Source: Gillisia limnaea DSM 15749 (GTDB lineage Bacteria > Bacteroidota > Bacteroidia > Flavobacteriales > Flavobacteriaceae). Taken from it: a stretch of DNA of 64,000 nucleotides. Each line of letters begins with the position of its first letter. Position 1 is the stretch's first letter. Under the pieces are notes generated by a model that did no database searches, was not told where the DNA came from, and was given only the letters and a program-made list of their open reading frames with translations. The stretch covers positions 252,660 through 316,659 of the forward strand of contig NZ_JH594605.1 in assembly GCF_000243235.1 (NCBI RefSeq), in the 5' to 3' direction. Positions 34,410 to 42,564 of this stretch are shown here, piece after piece. Made by a program: the position numbers and the translations under genes.

Positions 34410-35183
34410 TTATAAAAGTTTAGCCTCATTCCAAAAAACATCCATTTCTGCAAGCGTCATCTCACTCAGGGATTTATTTTTCTCTTTGGCCTTTTCTTCC
34501 AGATATTGAAAACGTTTAATGAATTTCTTATTGGTTCGTTCCAGCGCATTTTCCGGATTGATATTTAAAAACCTGGCATAATTGATCATAGAGAATAAAA
34601 CATCCCCAAATTCGGCTTCCATTTTATCGGTATCCATCACTTTAATTTCATCCTGTAACTCTTCCAGCTCTTCTTTCAGTTTTTCCATCACCTGTTGCGG
34701 CTCTTCCCAGTCAAATCCTACTCCGGCCACTTTTTCCTGAATCCTGCTGGCTTTTACCAAAGCAGGCAATGAAGCGGGCACACCTTCCAAAACGCTTTTT
34801 TTACCTTCCTTAAGTTTCAGGTTTTCCCAATTCCTTTTAACTTCATCTTCATCTGCAACTTCCACATCCCCATATATATGCGGATGCCGGGAAATCAATT
34901 TATCACAAATTGAATTCGTGACATCGGCAATATCAAAATCATTGGTTTCACTTCCTATTCTAGCATAGAAAACCATGTGTAACAAAATATCTCCAAGTTC
35001 TTTTTTGATCTCCTGCATATCCTTATCAAGAATCGCATCTCCTAATTCATAAACCTCCTCGATAGTTAAATGCCGAAGGGATTCCAGGGTTTGTTTTCGG
35101 TCCCAGGGACATTGTTCCCGAAGCTCGTCCATAATGGTTAAAAGCCGGTCAAATGCTTGTAACTGATCTTTTCTTGAATTCAT
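34410..35183 (-). CDS. mazG: MazG nucleoside triphosphate pyrophosphohydrolase
   Basis: About 257 residues from ATG 35183 (a TTG at 35210 would add nine residues that do not look native; MNSRKDQLQAFDRLL is the usual start). It has two MazG domains: the first with CPWDRKQTLESL, IEEVYELGDAI and KKELGDILLHMVF, the second with LKEELEELQDE and EAEFGDVLFSMINY. Both carry the EExxE...ExxD magnesium-binding pattern. The enzyme hydrolyses NTPs to NMPs and pyrophosphate, cleaning non-canonical nucleotides and lowering (p)ppGpp effects in E. coli. It follows DUF5606, def and ruvX on the same strand, separated by a terminator. Confidence 0.94.
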   Translation of the reverse strand: MNSRKDQLQAFDRLLTIMDELREQCPWDRKQTLESLRHLTIEEVYELGDAILDKDMQEIKKELGDILLHMVFYARIGSETNDFDIADVTNSICDKLISRHPHIYGDVEVADEDEVKRNWENLKLKEGKKSVLEGVPASLPALVKASRIQEKVAGVGFDWEEPQQVMEKLKEELEELQDEIKVMDTDKMEAEFGDVLFSMINYARFLNINPENALERTNKKFIKRFQYLEEKAKEKNKSLSEMTLAEMDVFWNEAKLL

Positions 35184-35244
35184 CCCTCTTATTTTTTTGT
35201 AAAAATACAACTGTGATTATTTTAAACCGAAAAATATTAAAATA

Positions 35245-35279
35245 AAAAAGCAGCTTTAATAAACTTAAAACTGCTTTTT
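35245..35279 (-). terminator. Terminator after the DUF5606 gene
   Basis: A 9-bp stem (35245-35253 with 35271-35279, AAAAAGCAG/CTGCTTTTT) and a 17-base loop. On the minus strand a T-rich stretch follows. It separates the DUF5606 transcript from mazG. Confidence 0.65.
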
Positions 35280-35298
35280 CCTATTAGATAGTTTAACC

Positions 35299-35718
35299 CT
35301 ATTCTTCCTCGTCTGAAGTTTTTTCTTCTCCTTTGGAAAAATCGGTGAAATCATTTTTCACAAGAAGATTATACCACTGAAGAATTTTTTTAATGTCGCT
35401 TTGGTAAACCCTTTCCACGTCATAATCTGGAAGTATTTCAGCAAAATAAGCCTCTTGTTCCTTTTTAGAAGCCTTATGATCTATTGCTTCTCCTCCGTTC
35501 TCTTTCTCACTTATCTTTTTAAAGATCTCTCCAAGAGGAACTTCTTCTGTGTACGTGTAAATCGCAATCTCGCTGAGCAAACTAACATTATTTCGAACGT
35601 TAACCGCTATTTTTTTTCCATCAATAATGGATTTTGCGACGAAACCACCACGGGTTTGCGCTGTTAATTCATATAATCCCGGTTTTCCGGAAATCGATAA
35701 AATTTTTTCTAAACCCAT
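35299..35718 (-). CDS. DUF5606 domain protein
   Basis: A 139-residue acidic cytosolic protein, conserved in Bacteroidota. The N-terminal half (MGLEKILSISGKPGLYELTAQTRGGFVAKSIIDGKK) forms a predicted beta-rich module, and the C-terminal part is helical and ends in an acidic tail (EEKTSDEEE). I recognise the family but no biochemical function is established. Its position right after def, in the order ruvX-def-DUF5606-mazG, is typical of Flavobacteriaceae and suggests a housekeeping role linked to translation or nucleic-acid maintenance (inference). Confidence 0.85.
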   Translation of the reverse strand: MGLEKILSISGKPGLYELTAQTRGGFVAKSIIDGKKIAVNVRNNVSLLSEIAIYTYTEEVPLGEIFKKISEKENGGEAIDHKASKKEQEAYFAEILPDYDVERVYQSDIKKILQWYNLLVKNDFTDFSKGEEKTSDEEE

Positions 35719-35776
35719 ACTTTTTTATAATTTTTGGCTGGCAAATATCATATCTCTCCAAGTAATATCAAAAGAA

Positions 35777-36367
35777 TCAACGTCCTTTTTTCATCAACGG
35801 AAATTTCATTTTATAATCGCCTTGTATTTTTCCTTTTGAAATGTTAGCTAACTTTCCTTTAATTAAACGCTTTTTAAGACTAGAAAGTTTATCGGTAAAT
35901 AAAATTCCTTCTATATGATCATATTCATGTTGGATAACCCTTGCGGCTAGGCCTTCATAAACCTCACTAAAAGAATTAAAGTTTTCGTCCTGATATTCTA
36001 TGGTAATTTGTTGTTTTCTAAAGACATCTTCCCTTACCTCCGGAATGCTTAAGCATCCCTCATTAAAGGCCCATTCCTCTCCCTCTTCGGCTACGATTTT
36101 AGGATTTATAAAAACCTTTCTAAGATTTTTTAATTGTTCTTGTTCTGCAATTTCCAATTCCTCATCTTCTCCAAAAGCACTTGGATCTATAATAAATAAA
36201 CGTATTGGGAGTCCAATTTGTTGAGCTGCAAGTCCCACCCCGTATGCTTCATACATGGTATCCCACATATTTTCAATGAGTTCATCCAGCTTTGGATACT
36301 CTTTAGTGATCTCCTTTCCTTCCTTTCTTAAAACCGGATCTCCGTATGCAATAATTGGTAATATCAT
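35777..36367 (-). CDS. def: Peptide deformylase
   Basis: A 196-residue metal-dependent enzyme that removes the formyl group from nascent N-terminal methionine. All three signature motifs are visible: GVGLAAQQIG (motif 1), EGCLSIPE (motif 2 with the metal-ligand Cys) and QHEYDHIEG (motif 3, HExxH with two His ligands and catalytic Glu). The C-terminal basic extension (KGKIQGDYKMKFPLMKKGR) is common in Bacteroidota. It is followed after 58 bases by the DUF5606 gene. Ribosome-associated, cytosolic. Confidence 0.96.
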   Translation of the reverse strand: MILPIIAYGDPVLRKEGKEITKEYPKLDELIENMWDTMYEAYGVGLAAQQIGLPIRLFIIDPSAFGEDEELEIAEQEQLKNLRKVFINPKIVAEEGEEWAFNEGCLSIPEVREDVFRKQQITIEYQDENFNSFSEVYEGLAARVIQHEYDHIEGILFTDKLSSLKKRLIKGKLANISKGKIQGDYKMKFPLMKKGR

Positions 36368-36564
36368 TTAGTATGGTATAATTAGTATTGAATAATGTAT
36401 TATTATAAAAAATCAACTATTCCTATCTTTTATAGCTGTAAAATTTAATATAGGCTTGTGTGATTTTTACTGATGGGTTTTAAATAGTTATTTCAGTAAC
36501 ATAGCTTTTTATTTCCAGCAGATCCCCTCAGAAAAAATCTTCACTTTTTTTTAACCCTATCTAC

Positions 36565-36640
36565 TCAAAAAAGTCTCTTTTCTATTCTCTATATTCTACA
36601 TTCTATTTTCTCTCCACTTTCTACTTTCAACTTTCAACTT
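36565..36640. repeat. Polypyrimidine tract with degenerate short tandem motifs
   Basis: Nearly all C and T on the plus strand, with loosely repeated units such as TTCTAT, TCTACTTTC and CAACTTTC. It lies between ruvX and def. I see no hairpin; it may be a simple-sequence expansion. The rest of the 276-base gap shows nothing else I can interpret. Confidence 0.5.
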
Positions 36641-36643
36641 TTT

Positions 36644-37048
36644 TTAATAAAGATATGATTGCAAAATTATGGTCGCACTTATCTCATCCAATAGAGCCTT
36701 ATTCTGACGTTTTTTCTTTTTTAATCCGCTATCGATCATCGTCCTAACCGCCATCTTCGATGTAAACCGTTCATCTACCCGTTTCATTTCCATAGTTGGA
36801 AATTTTTCCTGAAATTTCTTCAAAAACTCCTGAATTGGGACTTCATTATTGGAAGCCGTATTATCCATTTGTTTTGGTTCCCCAACAAGGACAAGCTCCA
36901 CATTTTCGATCTTAAAATAGTTCTCGAGATAAGGGATCAATTCTTTGGTAGGAATAGTCGCGAGCCCGGACGCAATGATCTGAAGATCATCGGTTACTGC
37001 AATTCCGGTGCGTTTGACACCATAATCTAAAGCTAAAATCCGTGCCAT
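36644..37048 (-). CDS. ruvX: RuvX/YqgF Holliday-junction resolvase-like protein
   Basis: A 134-residue RNase-H-fold protein. LALDYGVKRTGIAVTD carries the first catalytic Asp, VELVLVGEPK the central strand, VDERFTSKMA the Glu, and LLDEISATIILQSYL the last acidic residue and helix. Relatives process the 5' end of pre-16S rRNA and were first noticed as predicted junction resolvases; the rRNA role is better supported in E. coli (yqgF). It starts at ATG 37048 with a good promoter upstream. It is divergent from dapD. Confidence 0.92.
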   Translation of the reverse strand: MARILALDYGVKRTGIAVTDDLQIIASGLATIPTKELIPYLENYFKIENVELVLVGEPKQMDNTASNNEVPIQEFLKKFQEKFPTMEMKRVDERFTSKMAVRTMIDSGLKKKKRQNKALLDEISATIILQSYLY

Positions 37049-37061
37049 TGCAAATTTTACG

Positions 37062-37095
37062 CAAAGGTAAGGTTTATCTTCCTATACTCCCAAAA
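37062..37095 (-). promoter_or_regulatory. Predicted ruvX promoter
   Basis: The minus strand reads TTTTG (complement of 37091-37095), a spacer of about 21 bases and TACCTTTG (complement of 37062-37069), a perfect -7 match, 13 bases before the ruvX ATG. Confidence 0.6.
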
Positions 37096-37111
37096 ATTGG
37101 ACATAAGCTGT

Positions 37112-37119
37112 TATATTTG
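37112..37119 (+). promoter_or_regulatory. Possible -7 element for dapD
   Basis: TATATTTG matches TAnnTTTG perfectly and lies 16 bases before ATG 37136. The upstream TTG at 37097 is closer than usual (12 bases), so the -33 box is uncertain. The region is shared with the ruvX promoter. Confidence 0.4.
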
Positions 37120-37135
37120 CTAAAAACAAATTAAA

Positions 37136-37951
37136 ATGAAATTACTGGAAGATATTATTACCAAGGCCTGGGAAGACAGAAGTTTACTGGGCGATTCTAT
37201 AACTATCGATGCTATTCGACAAGTAATTTTGCATCTGGATGAAGGAAAACTACGGGTTGCCGAACCAACAAGTGATGGCTGGAAGGTGAATGAATGGGTG
37301 AAAAAGGCGGTTGTGCTCTATTTCCCTATCCAAAAGATGAAAACCCTTGAAGCCGGAATTTTTGAATACCACGATAAAATTCCCTTAAAAACAGGATTTG
37401 CAGACAAAGGGATTCGGGTGGTTCCAAATGCCGTTGCGCGCTACGGAGCATATATCTCTGCCGGAGTGATTTTAATGCCGAGCTATGTAAATATTGGCGC
37501 TTTTGTAGATGAGGGAACTATGGTAGATACCTGGGCCACCGTGGGAAGCTGTGCCCAAATAGGCAAAAATGTTCACTTAAGTGGCGGTGTTGGAATTGGT
37601 GGAGTTTTGGAACCTTTACAGGCTGCACCGGTAATTATTGAAGACAATGCCTTTATAGGTTCCAGATGCATCGTTGTTGAAGGGATTAGAGTTGAAAAGG
37701 AAGCCGTTTTGGGCGCCAATGTTGTGCTTACCGGCTCAACAAAAATCATTGATGTTACCGGAACAGAACCCAAAGAAATAAAAGGACACATCCCTTCACG
37801 ATCTGTGGTAATCCCTGGAAGTTACACCAAAAAATTCCCCGCAGGAGAATTTCAGGTGCCTTGTGCATTGATTATAGGAAAAAGAAAAGAAAGCACCAAC
37901 AAGAAAACCTCTTTAAATGATGCTTTAAGGGAATATAATGTGGCGGTGTAA
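37136..37951 (+). CDS. dapD: 2,3,4,5-tetrahydropyridine-2,6-dicarboxylate N-succinyltransferase
   Basis: A 271-residue left-handed beta-helix acyltransferase of the succinylase branch of lysine and diaminopimelate synthesis. The N-terminal helical domain has AWEDRSLLGDS and DEGKLRVAEP; the hexapeptide-repeat region includes GAYISAGVILMPSYVNIGAFVDEGTMVDTWATVGSCAQIGKNVHLSGGVGIGGVLEP with the substrate residues Asp and Glu; SVVIPGSYTKKFPAGEF marks the end. It supplies meso-DAP for peptidoglycan. The intact C-terminus is duplicated as a broken fragment at 40299-40455. A palindromic repeat block follows immediately after the stop. Confidence 0.96.
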   Translation: MKLLEDIITKAWEDRSLLGDSITIDAIRQVILHLDEGKLRVAEPTSDGWKVNEWVKKAVVLYFPIQKMKTLEAGIFEYHDKIPLKTGFADKGIRVVPNAVARYGAYISAGVILMPSYVNIGAFVDEGTMVDTWATVGSCAQIGKNVHLSGGVGIGGVLEPLQAAPVIIEDNAFIGSRCIVVEGIRVEKEAVLGANVVLTGSTKIIDVTGTEPKEIKGHIPSRSVVIPGSYTKKFPAGEFQVPCALIIGKRKESTNKKTSLNDALREYNVAV

Positions 37952-38060
37952 GCCCCCTAACCCCCGAAGGGGGAGCTAATAAACAGGGATGAATAGATCG
38001 ATAAAACGTTAAACCATTTAGAATAACTCCTCCCCTTTGGGGAGGCCGGGAGGGGCTTTT
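37951..38060 (+). repeat. Palindromic intergenic repeat after dapD
   Basis: Two strong hairpins, CCCCC-GAA-GGGGG at 37961-37973 and CCTCCCC-TTT-GGGGAGG at 38029-38045, sit between complementary outer arms AGCCCC near 37951 and GGGGCTTTT at 38052-38060. This design is a familiar Flavobacteriaceae intergenic repeat and may also stop transcription from dapD just before the glycosyltransferase gene at 38062. Confidence 0.7.
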
Positions 38061-38061
38061 T

Positions 38062-39126
38062 ATGAAAATACTCATTATTCAACAAAAAATGATTGGAGAC
38101 GTTTTGACGTCCTCAATCCTTTTTGAAGCCTTACGAAAGGAATTTCCTAAAGCTGAATTACATTATTTAATTTATCCGCATACCAAGCCTGTAGTAGAAA
38201 ATAATCCGTTTATAGATAAGCTTATTGAATACGATCCAGGAATTGGAAAAGACCCCATAAGATTCCTGAAGTTTTTAAATTTTATTCGCAAGGAATCTTA
38301 TACTGTGGTAATTGATATTTATTCAAAAATAAGTTCGGGAATAATTGCAAAATACTCTGGTGCATCAATCAGATTGGGGTTTCAGAAAAATTATACCCAC
38401 GCATTTTACACCCAAACTTTTAACTATAAAGAGAAACCTGAAACACAGGCAGGGCTGGCCATAGAAAACCGAACGCAGGTTTTAGAGGCATTTCACAAAA
38501 ATTTCCCCAGGGATTTAAAACCTAAAATTCACATATCTTCGGAAGAAAAAGAAAACTTCAGAAAAAAACTTGAAAAACAAGGTGTAAACTTAGAACATCC
38601 ACTAATTATGTGTGGCATATTAGGCAGTTCTGCAATGAAAACTTATCCAGGAAATTATATGGCTTTCCTTCTGGATGAAGTGATAAAACAGGCCCCAAAG
38701 GCTCAAATACTCTTTAATTATTTACCCTGGCAAAAAACTGAGGCGAAGAATATTTATAACCAATGTAAGACTAAAACCCAGTCTCAAATTTTCTTTAATA
38801 TTTATGAAAGTTCCCTAAATGGTTTTATGCTGAATTGCGCTAATTGCGACCTCTATTTTGGCAACGAAGGTGGAGCAGCAAATATTATGAAAGCATTGGA
38901 TAAACCCACTTTTTCTATACATTCTCCCATAATAAAAAAGAATTATTGGGCTATTTATGAAGATGGCGAAAAGCATGTTTCAGTGCACCTGGAAGATTTT
39001 CAACCTCAGCTTTTCAAAACTTGTCCACGCAGATATAACAAAAAACTGAATACGACTTTATATCAAAAACTAAAACCTGAATTGCTCAGCTTAAAATTAA
39101 GTAACTTCCTGAAAAACTTCAAATAA
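38062..39126 (+). CDS. Glycosyltransferase family 9 (heptosyltransferase-like)
   Basis: A 354-residue GT-B fold enzyme like LPS heptosyltransferases. Landmarks: MKILIIQQKMIGDVLTSSILFEALRKEFPKAELHYL (N-terminal Rossmann entry with the typical IGDVL), YTVVIDIYSKISSGIIAKYSGA, CGILGSSAMKTYP (donor side) and CDLYFGNEGGAANIMKALDKPTFSIHSP (equivalent of the usual NDSGxMHxAxA). ADP-heptose or a related nucleotide sugar is the family donor; the acceptor is unknown. The stop overlaps the next start by one base (TAATG). Lies in the AT-rich glycan block bracketed by dapD and its tail copy. Confidence 0.87.
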   Translation: MKILIIQQKMIGDVLTSSILFEALRKEFPKAELHYLIYPHTKPVVENNPFIDKLIEYDPGIGKDPIRFLKFLNFIRKESYTVVIDIYSKISSGIIAKYSGASIRLGFQKNYTHAFYTQTFNYKEKPETQAGLAIENRTQVLEAFHKNFPRDLKPKIHISSEEKENFRKKLEKQGVNLEHPLIMCGILGSSAMKTYPGNYMAFLLDEVIKQAPKAQILFNYLPWQKTEAKNIYNQCKTKTQSQIFFNIYESSLNGFMLNCANCDLYFGNEGGAANIMKALDKPTFSIHSPIIKKNYWAIYEDGEKHVSVHLEDFQPQLFKTCPRRYNKKLNTTLYQKLKPELLSLKLSNFLKNFK

Positions 39127-40190
39127 TGAACTACCGGTTTCTAATTTACATCAGCTACACCTACGCTTTTCCTATTGGCGAACCTTTGGAAAAAGAAATC
39201 CAAAAGCGTGGTTACGAGGTGAAATGGTTTGCAGATGTAGAGGAAACCAAAAAAAAAATTAGCAAGGATAAGACTGTTTTAGAAGATATTCAATCAGTTA
39301 TGGCTTATCAACCACATGTTATTTTAAGTATCACAGACAGCATTGCTGATTTTATTCCTGGAATTAAAGTCCAGGTTTTTCATGGGTTTCTGGCAAATAA
39401 ACATAGTTTCAAAAAAGGTCATTTCAGAATTAGAGGATTATTCGACTTGTACTGCACTCAAGGACCTTCTACCACAGGACCTTTTAAAGAATTACAGAAA
39501 CAACACAAACATTTTGAGGTAATAGAAACAGGTTGGTCTAAGGTAGATTCTTTGTTCCCTATAGAGAAAAATTCTACCGAAAAACCTGTAATATTGATCT
39601 CTTCGACCTTCTCCCCCAAATATAGCCTGACCTATGTGGAAGAGGTAATAAATGAAATAAAACGATTATCTAAAACAGGGAAGTGGGAATTCAAAATCGT
39701 TTTACATCCAAAATTGGCTAAAGATAAGATCGAAATTTTCAAGGCTATGCAGAATGAAAACCTTACTTATTATGATACCACAGATATAATACCGCTCTTC
39801 AAACAGGCAGATATTATGTTTTCTGATACAACTTCTGCAATCACTGAGTTTATACTTCAAAAGAAACCTGTAGTAACTTTTAAAAACAATAAGCCAGGAG
39901 AACATTTTATTAATATTACTGAAGTTTCTGAAATTGAATATGCCCTTTCCAAAGCTTTAACAAGACCGCAACCTATTATGGAAGCAATTCAGAATTATAT
40001 TGATGTTACTCACCCTTATTCCGATGGTAATTCAAGCCAACGTGTAATTAATAGTTGTATCGAGTTTTTAAATAGCGATAGATCCCATCTGAAAAAGAAA
40101 CCTCTTAATTTAATTAGGAAATTCAAGGTGAGAAAAAAACTTGGTTTTTATCCGCTCAAAACATATCGGCGACCTCCTACTATTAAATAG
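39126..40190 (+). CDS. CDP-glycerol glycerophosphotransferase-like protein
   Basis: A 354-residue protein related to the glycerophosphotransferase (teichoic-acid TagB/TagF) family. The conserved QVFHGFLANKHSFKKG carries the catalytic-type His near residue 88. KPVILISSTFSPKYSL, WEFKIVLHPKLAKD (donor-binding HP) and ADIMFSDTTSAITEFILQKKPVVTF (the SDTSS-type phosphate loop) are in place. Gram-negative homologues add phosphoglycerol-like units to surface glycans; the donor is inferred. Directly coupled to the upstream GT9 gene. A likely decayed dapD tail begins about 110 bases after the stop. Confidence 0.82.
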   Translation: MNYRFLIYISYTYAFPIGEPLEKEIQKRGYEVKWFADVEETKKKISKDKTVLEDIQSVMAYQPHVILSITDSIADFIPGIKVQVFHGFLANKHSFKKGHFRIRGLFDLYCTQGPSTTGPFKELQKQHKHFEVIETGWSKVDSLFPIEKNSTEKPVILISSTFSPKYSLTYVEEVINEIKRLSKTGKWEFKIVLHPKLAKDKIEIFKAMQNENLTYYDTTDIIPLFKQADIMFSDTTSAITEFILQKKPVVTFKNNKPGEHFINITEVSEIEYALSKALTRPQPIMEAIQNYIDVTHPYSDGNSSQRVINSCIEFLNSDRSHLKKKPLNLIRKFKVRKKLGFYPLKTYRRPPTIK

Positions 40191-40298
40191 TGAAAACTAA
40201 TTTTGTAATTTTCACTATTTGAATGTAGAAATGATTTTAACCTATTGAATTTGTGCAGACTTTTTGTGTTATTTAATTTCTCGAAAATTTAACTTAGT

Positions 40299-40453
40299 AT
40301 GGAAAAAAAATTGATTCTTATTCCAGGAAGCTATGCCAAAGAGTTTCCTGCAGGAACTTTTAACGTGCCTTGATCATTGAGAAACGTAAAGAAAGCACGA
40401 ATAATAAAACGTCTTTAAATGATGCTTTGCGGGAGTATAATGTGGTGGTTTAG
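40299..40453 (+). pseudogene. Broken copy of the dapD 3' end
   Basis: This stretch matches the last ~46 codons of dapD. A short frame starting ATG 40299 reads LIPGSYAKEFPAGTFNVP then hits TGA; with a several-base deletion near 40371 corrected it continues LIIEKRKESTNNKTSLNDALREYNVVV and a TAG at 40451-40453. The intact dapD end (37805-37951) reads VIPGSYTKKFPAGEFQVPCALIIGKRKESTNKK and so on. The copies are clearly homologous but diverged (several silent and missense changes), so this is not a recent duplication. The 347-base gap between 40190 and 40538 holds nothing else recognisable. Confidence 0.85.
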
Positions 40454-40537
40454 ATGAAAACCTAAGAATATTTCTTATTTTTACATAAATAAATAATCCG
40501 AATTATAACCTGAATTCTTGGGTTAAACTCATATCGA

Positions 40538-41527
40538 ATGACAGAACCTTTTGAAAACATTCAAGTTGATGCCGTTATAACTTGGGTGAATGGAAACGAT
40601 AAAATTTGGCAGGGAAAAATAAATGCTTATTCTGAATCTAAAATAAATTTCTCTTCTAAAAATCATCTTAAGCGATACAATTCGATTGGAGAAATTGATA
40701 TGGCCATTAAATCTATAATTAAGTTTGCGCCTTTTATTAAGAATATTTTTTTAGTAACCGATAATCAATCGCCTCAATCCTTTGATTCCTTAAAAGCATT
40801 AGCAAAAAACAAAGGTGTAAACTTAGAACTGGTTGATCATAAGATTATTTTCAGGGGGTTTGAAGAATATCTACCCACCTTCAACTCGTGCTCTATTATA
40901 TCTATGTTATTTAGAATTCCCTACTTATCTGAGCACTTTATAATTTTTAATGATGATACTCTATTAATGAGAGAGGTATTAGTAGATGATTTCTTTATTA
41001 ATGGTGAACCAATTATAAGAGGTAAATGGCAACAGTTTAATGAAAACAAATCTTTAAGAAAATCTTATAATGAAATTTTGACTTTTTTAGATATTCCGAT
41101 AAAAAAAAGTGAAATTAGTTTCAAGAAATTACAACAGAATAGTGCCAAATTGGCTCAAATGGATAAGTATGTCAGACGTTTTCATACGCCAGTTTGTGTA
41201 AGAAAGTCCACCCTAACTAACTTCTTTAAGGAAGATACATTGCTTAGAAAGAACATACAACATAGGTTTAGAAGTGAAAATCAATTTCTTATATCTTCCT
41301 TATCTGAGCACTTAGAAATTAAAAATAATACTTATCATTACCGGAATAATTCCCAATTGACATACTTCCGATCTTATAAAAAATTATGGTTGACTAGATT
41401 AAAGTTAAAGTGGTTTAAAAATAATCCGAATAAACTCTTCATCACATTTCAAAGCTTGGACATGGCAAATGATGAAATTTTAGAATATATATTGTATTGG
41501 ATAAAGAAACGATTGAGTAAGAACTAA
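40538..41527 (+). CDS. Stealth-family sugar-1-phosphate transferase
   Basis: A 329-residue member of the Stealth family (capsule/exopolysaccharide hexose-1-phosphate transferases, related to human GNPTAB). Conserved region 1 is near the N-terminus (IQVDAVITWVNGNDKIWQGK), region 2 follows (FLVTDNQSPQSF and FIIFNDDTLLMREV, with the acidic FNDDT metal/nucleotide site). Later parts include RFHTPVCVRKS. These enzymes form phosphodiester-linked glycans, giving the neighbourhood a capsule-like role. The gene is conspicuously AT-rich: one 60-base line I counted by hand (40681-40740) has 17 G/C against about 30 in a purA line. Confidence 0.88.
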   Translation: MTEPFENIQVDAVITWVNGNDKIWQGKINAYSESKINFSSKNHLKRYNSIGEIDMAIKSIIKFAPFIKNIFLVTDNQSPQSFDSLKALAKNKGVNLELVDHKIIFRGFEEYLPTFNSCSIISMLFRIPYLSEHFIIFNDDTLLMREVLVDDFFINGEPIIRGKWQQFNENKSLRKSYNEILTFLDIPIKKSEISFKKLQQNSAKLAQMDKYVRRFHTPVCVRKSTLTNFFKEDTLLRKNIQHRFRSENQFLISSLSEHLEIKNNTYHYRNNSQLTYFRSYKKLWLTRLKLKWFKNNPNKLFITFQSLDMANDEILEYILYWIKKRLSKN

Positions 41528-41613
41528 GATGTTTCTGATTATAAAGTAGAAAAGTCAAGTATTATTTTGCGTTCTTCCCCGAAGCGAACAAAAATTTTAA
41601 ATTCATATCTAAT

Positions 41614-42381
41614 TTATTTAATTCCCAAAAGATTTTTGAATTTCTGTTTCACTTTTCTGTTCTTACCACGGTTAACGAAAAAGGAATTCGCAAAAAACCA
41701 CATCTTCTTAAAAACATCGTTTTCCGGTTTTCCAAGAAGATCTGCGTATTCTTCAGCCATAATTTTCACCAGTTCTTTATTGGAAGTCAGCCTCTCAAAG
41801 TTCTTCATCCTTTCAGTAAAATTAAGCGACTTGAAAATCATTCGGTTTAAATCTACCAAATAGAATTGGAAATTTCCATTATTTAAATGAATCAACGTAT
41901 TTCCGGGACTATGATCTAAAAATTCAACCTTTTTCTCATGTAAATTATAGGTAAACTTTGTAAAGGCGCGTAAAATATCTTCGTGTCCAGGCTTAGCCAA
42001 ATCTAAATCCCTAAACGTAAGGTTATACTCCAAATGTTCACTGATATAATAACTCTTGGTTAGCGCACCTTTGCTTGTTTCTTCGGCAAAAGCAATGGGT
42101 TTTGGGGTCCCAATTCCTTTTGTCATCAATCTTTCAGCAAATTCAAAGGAACGTTCTGCTTTAGATTTTCTAAAATACACATAAACATACCTATTGATGT
42201 AATTTGGTTGTTTAAAAGATTTTATATTAAATTTTATCCCATCTATCTCAACCACTTTTATATGGTTTCTACGTCGCTTTTTACCGGTGAAAAACGATTG
42301 ACCAACAGCGTTGAAATTAAGCAAGATTTCTTCAACACCTTTTTCCGATAACTTATGATATTTTGATAAATATATCTTCAT
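41614..42381 (-). CDS. InaA-type lipopolysaccharide kinase family protein
   Basis: A 255-residue kinase-like protein of the InaA/WaaP (Kdo kinase) group. The N-lobe has the ATP-binding lysine region VEIDGIKFNIKSFK and the hinge YISEHLEYN. The catalytic loop EFLDHSPGNTLI (HxxPxN variant of HxD...N) and metal-binding VDLNRM (in place of DFG) are visible. A role in phosphorylating a lipid A/core or other glycan sugar fits the neighbourhood, but the substrate is inferred. It is the only minus-strand gene in the block, opposite to Stealth and GT4 genes. Confidence 0.83.
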   Translation of the reverse strand: MKIYLSKYHKLSEKGVEEILLNFNAVGQSFFTGKKRRRNHIKVVEIDGIKFNIKSFKQPNYINRYVYVYFRKSKAERSFEFAERLMTKGIGTPKPIAFAEETSKGALTKSYYISEHLEYNLTFRDLDLAKPGHEDILRAFTKFTYNLHEKKVEFLDHSPGNTLIHLNNGNFQFYLVDLNRMIFKSLNFTERMKNFERLTSNKELVKIMAEEYADLLGKPENDVFKKMWFFANSFFVNRGKNRKVKQKFKNLLGIK

Positions 42382-42466
42382 TAACCTATAATATTGAAAT
42401 TTTTACCAGAAAATTCAGGTAATATAAAAAGTATTTCATGATTTCTAAAAATCACGCGTAAATCAC

Positions 42467-42474
42467 TATTTTTG
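42467..42474 (+). promoter_or_regulatory. Possible -7 element for the GT4-tsaC-cca operon
   Basis: TATTTTTG matches TAnnTTTG about 90 bases before the GT4 ATG at 42565. No TTG at proper spacing is evident. Confidence 0.3.
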
Positions 42475-42564
42475 CGCCCATAGTCTGTTGTGCATTACCT
42501 AAAATCAGGTTTAGAATAATTAGCAAATATAGCCATATCAAAGGCGAAAAAAGAAAAACTTCTA

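Noticed and set aside
40299-40371. Short frame MEKKLILIPGSYAKEF as a new peptide gene
   Set aside because: It is the homologue of the dapD C-terminus broken by a frameshift, so it is reported as a pseudogene.
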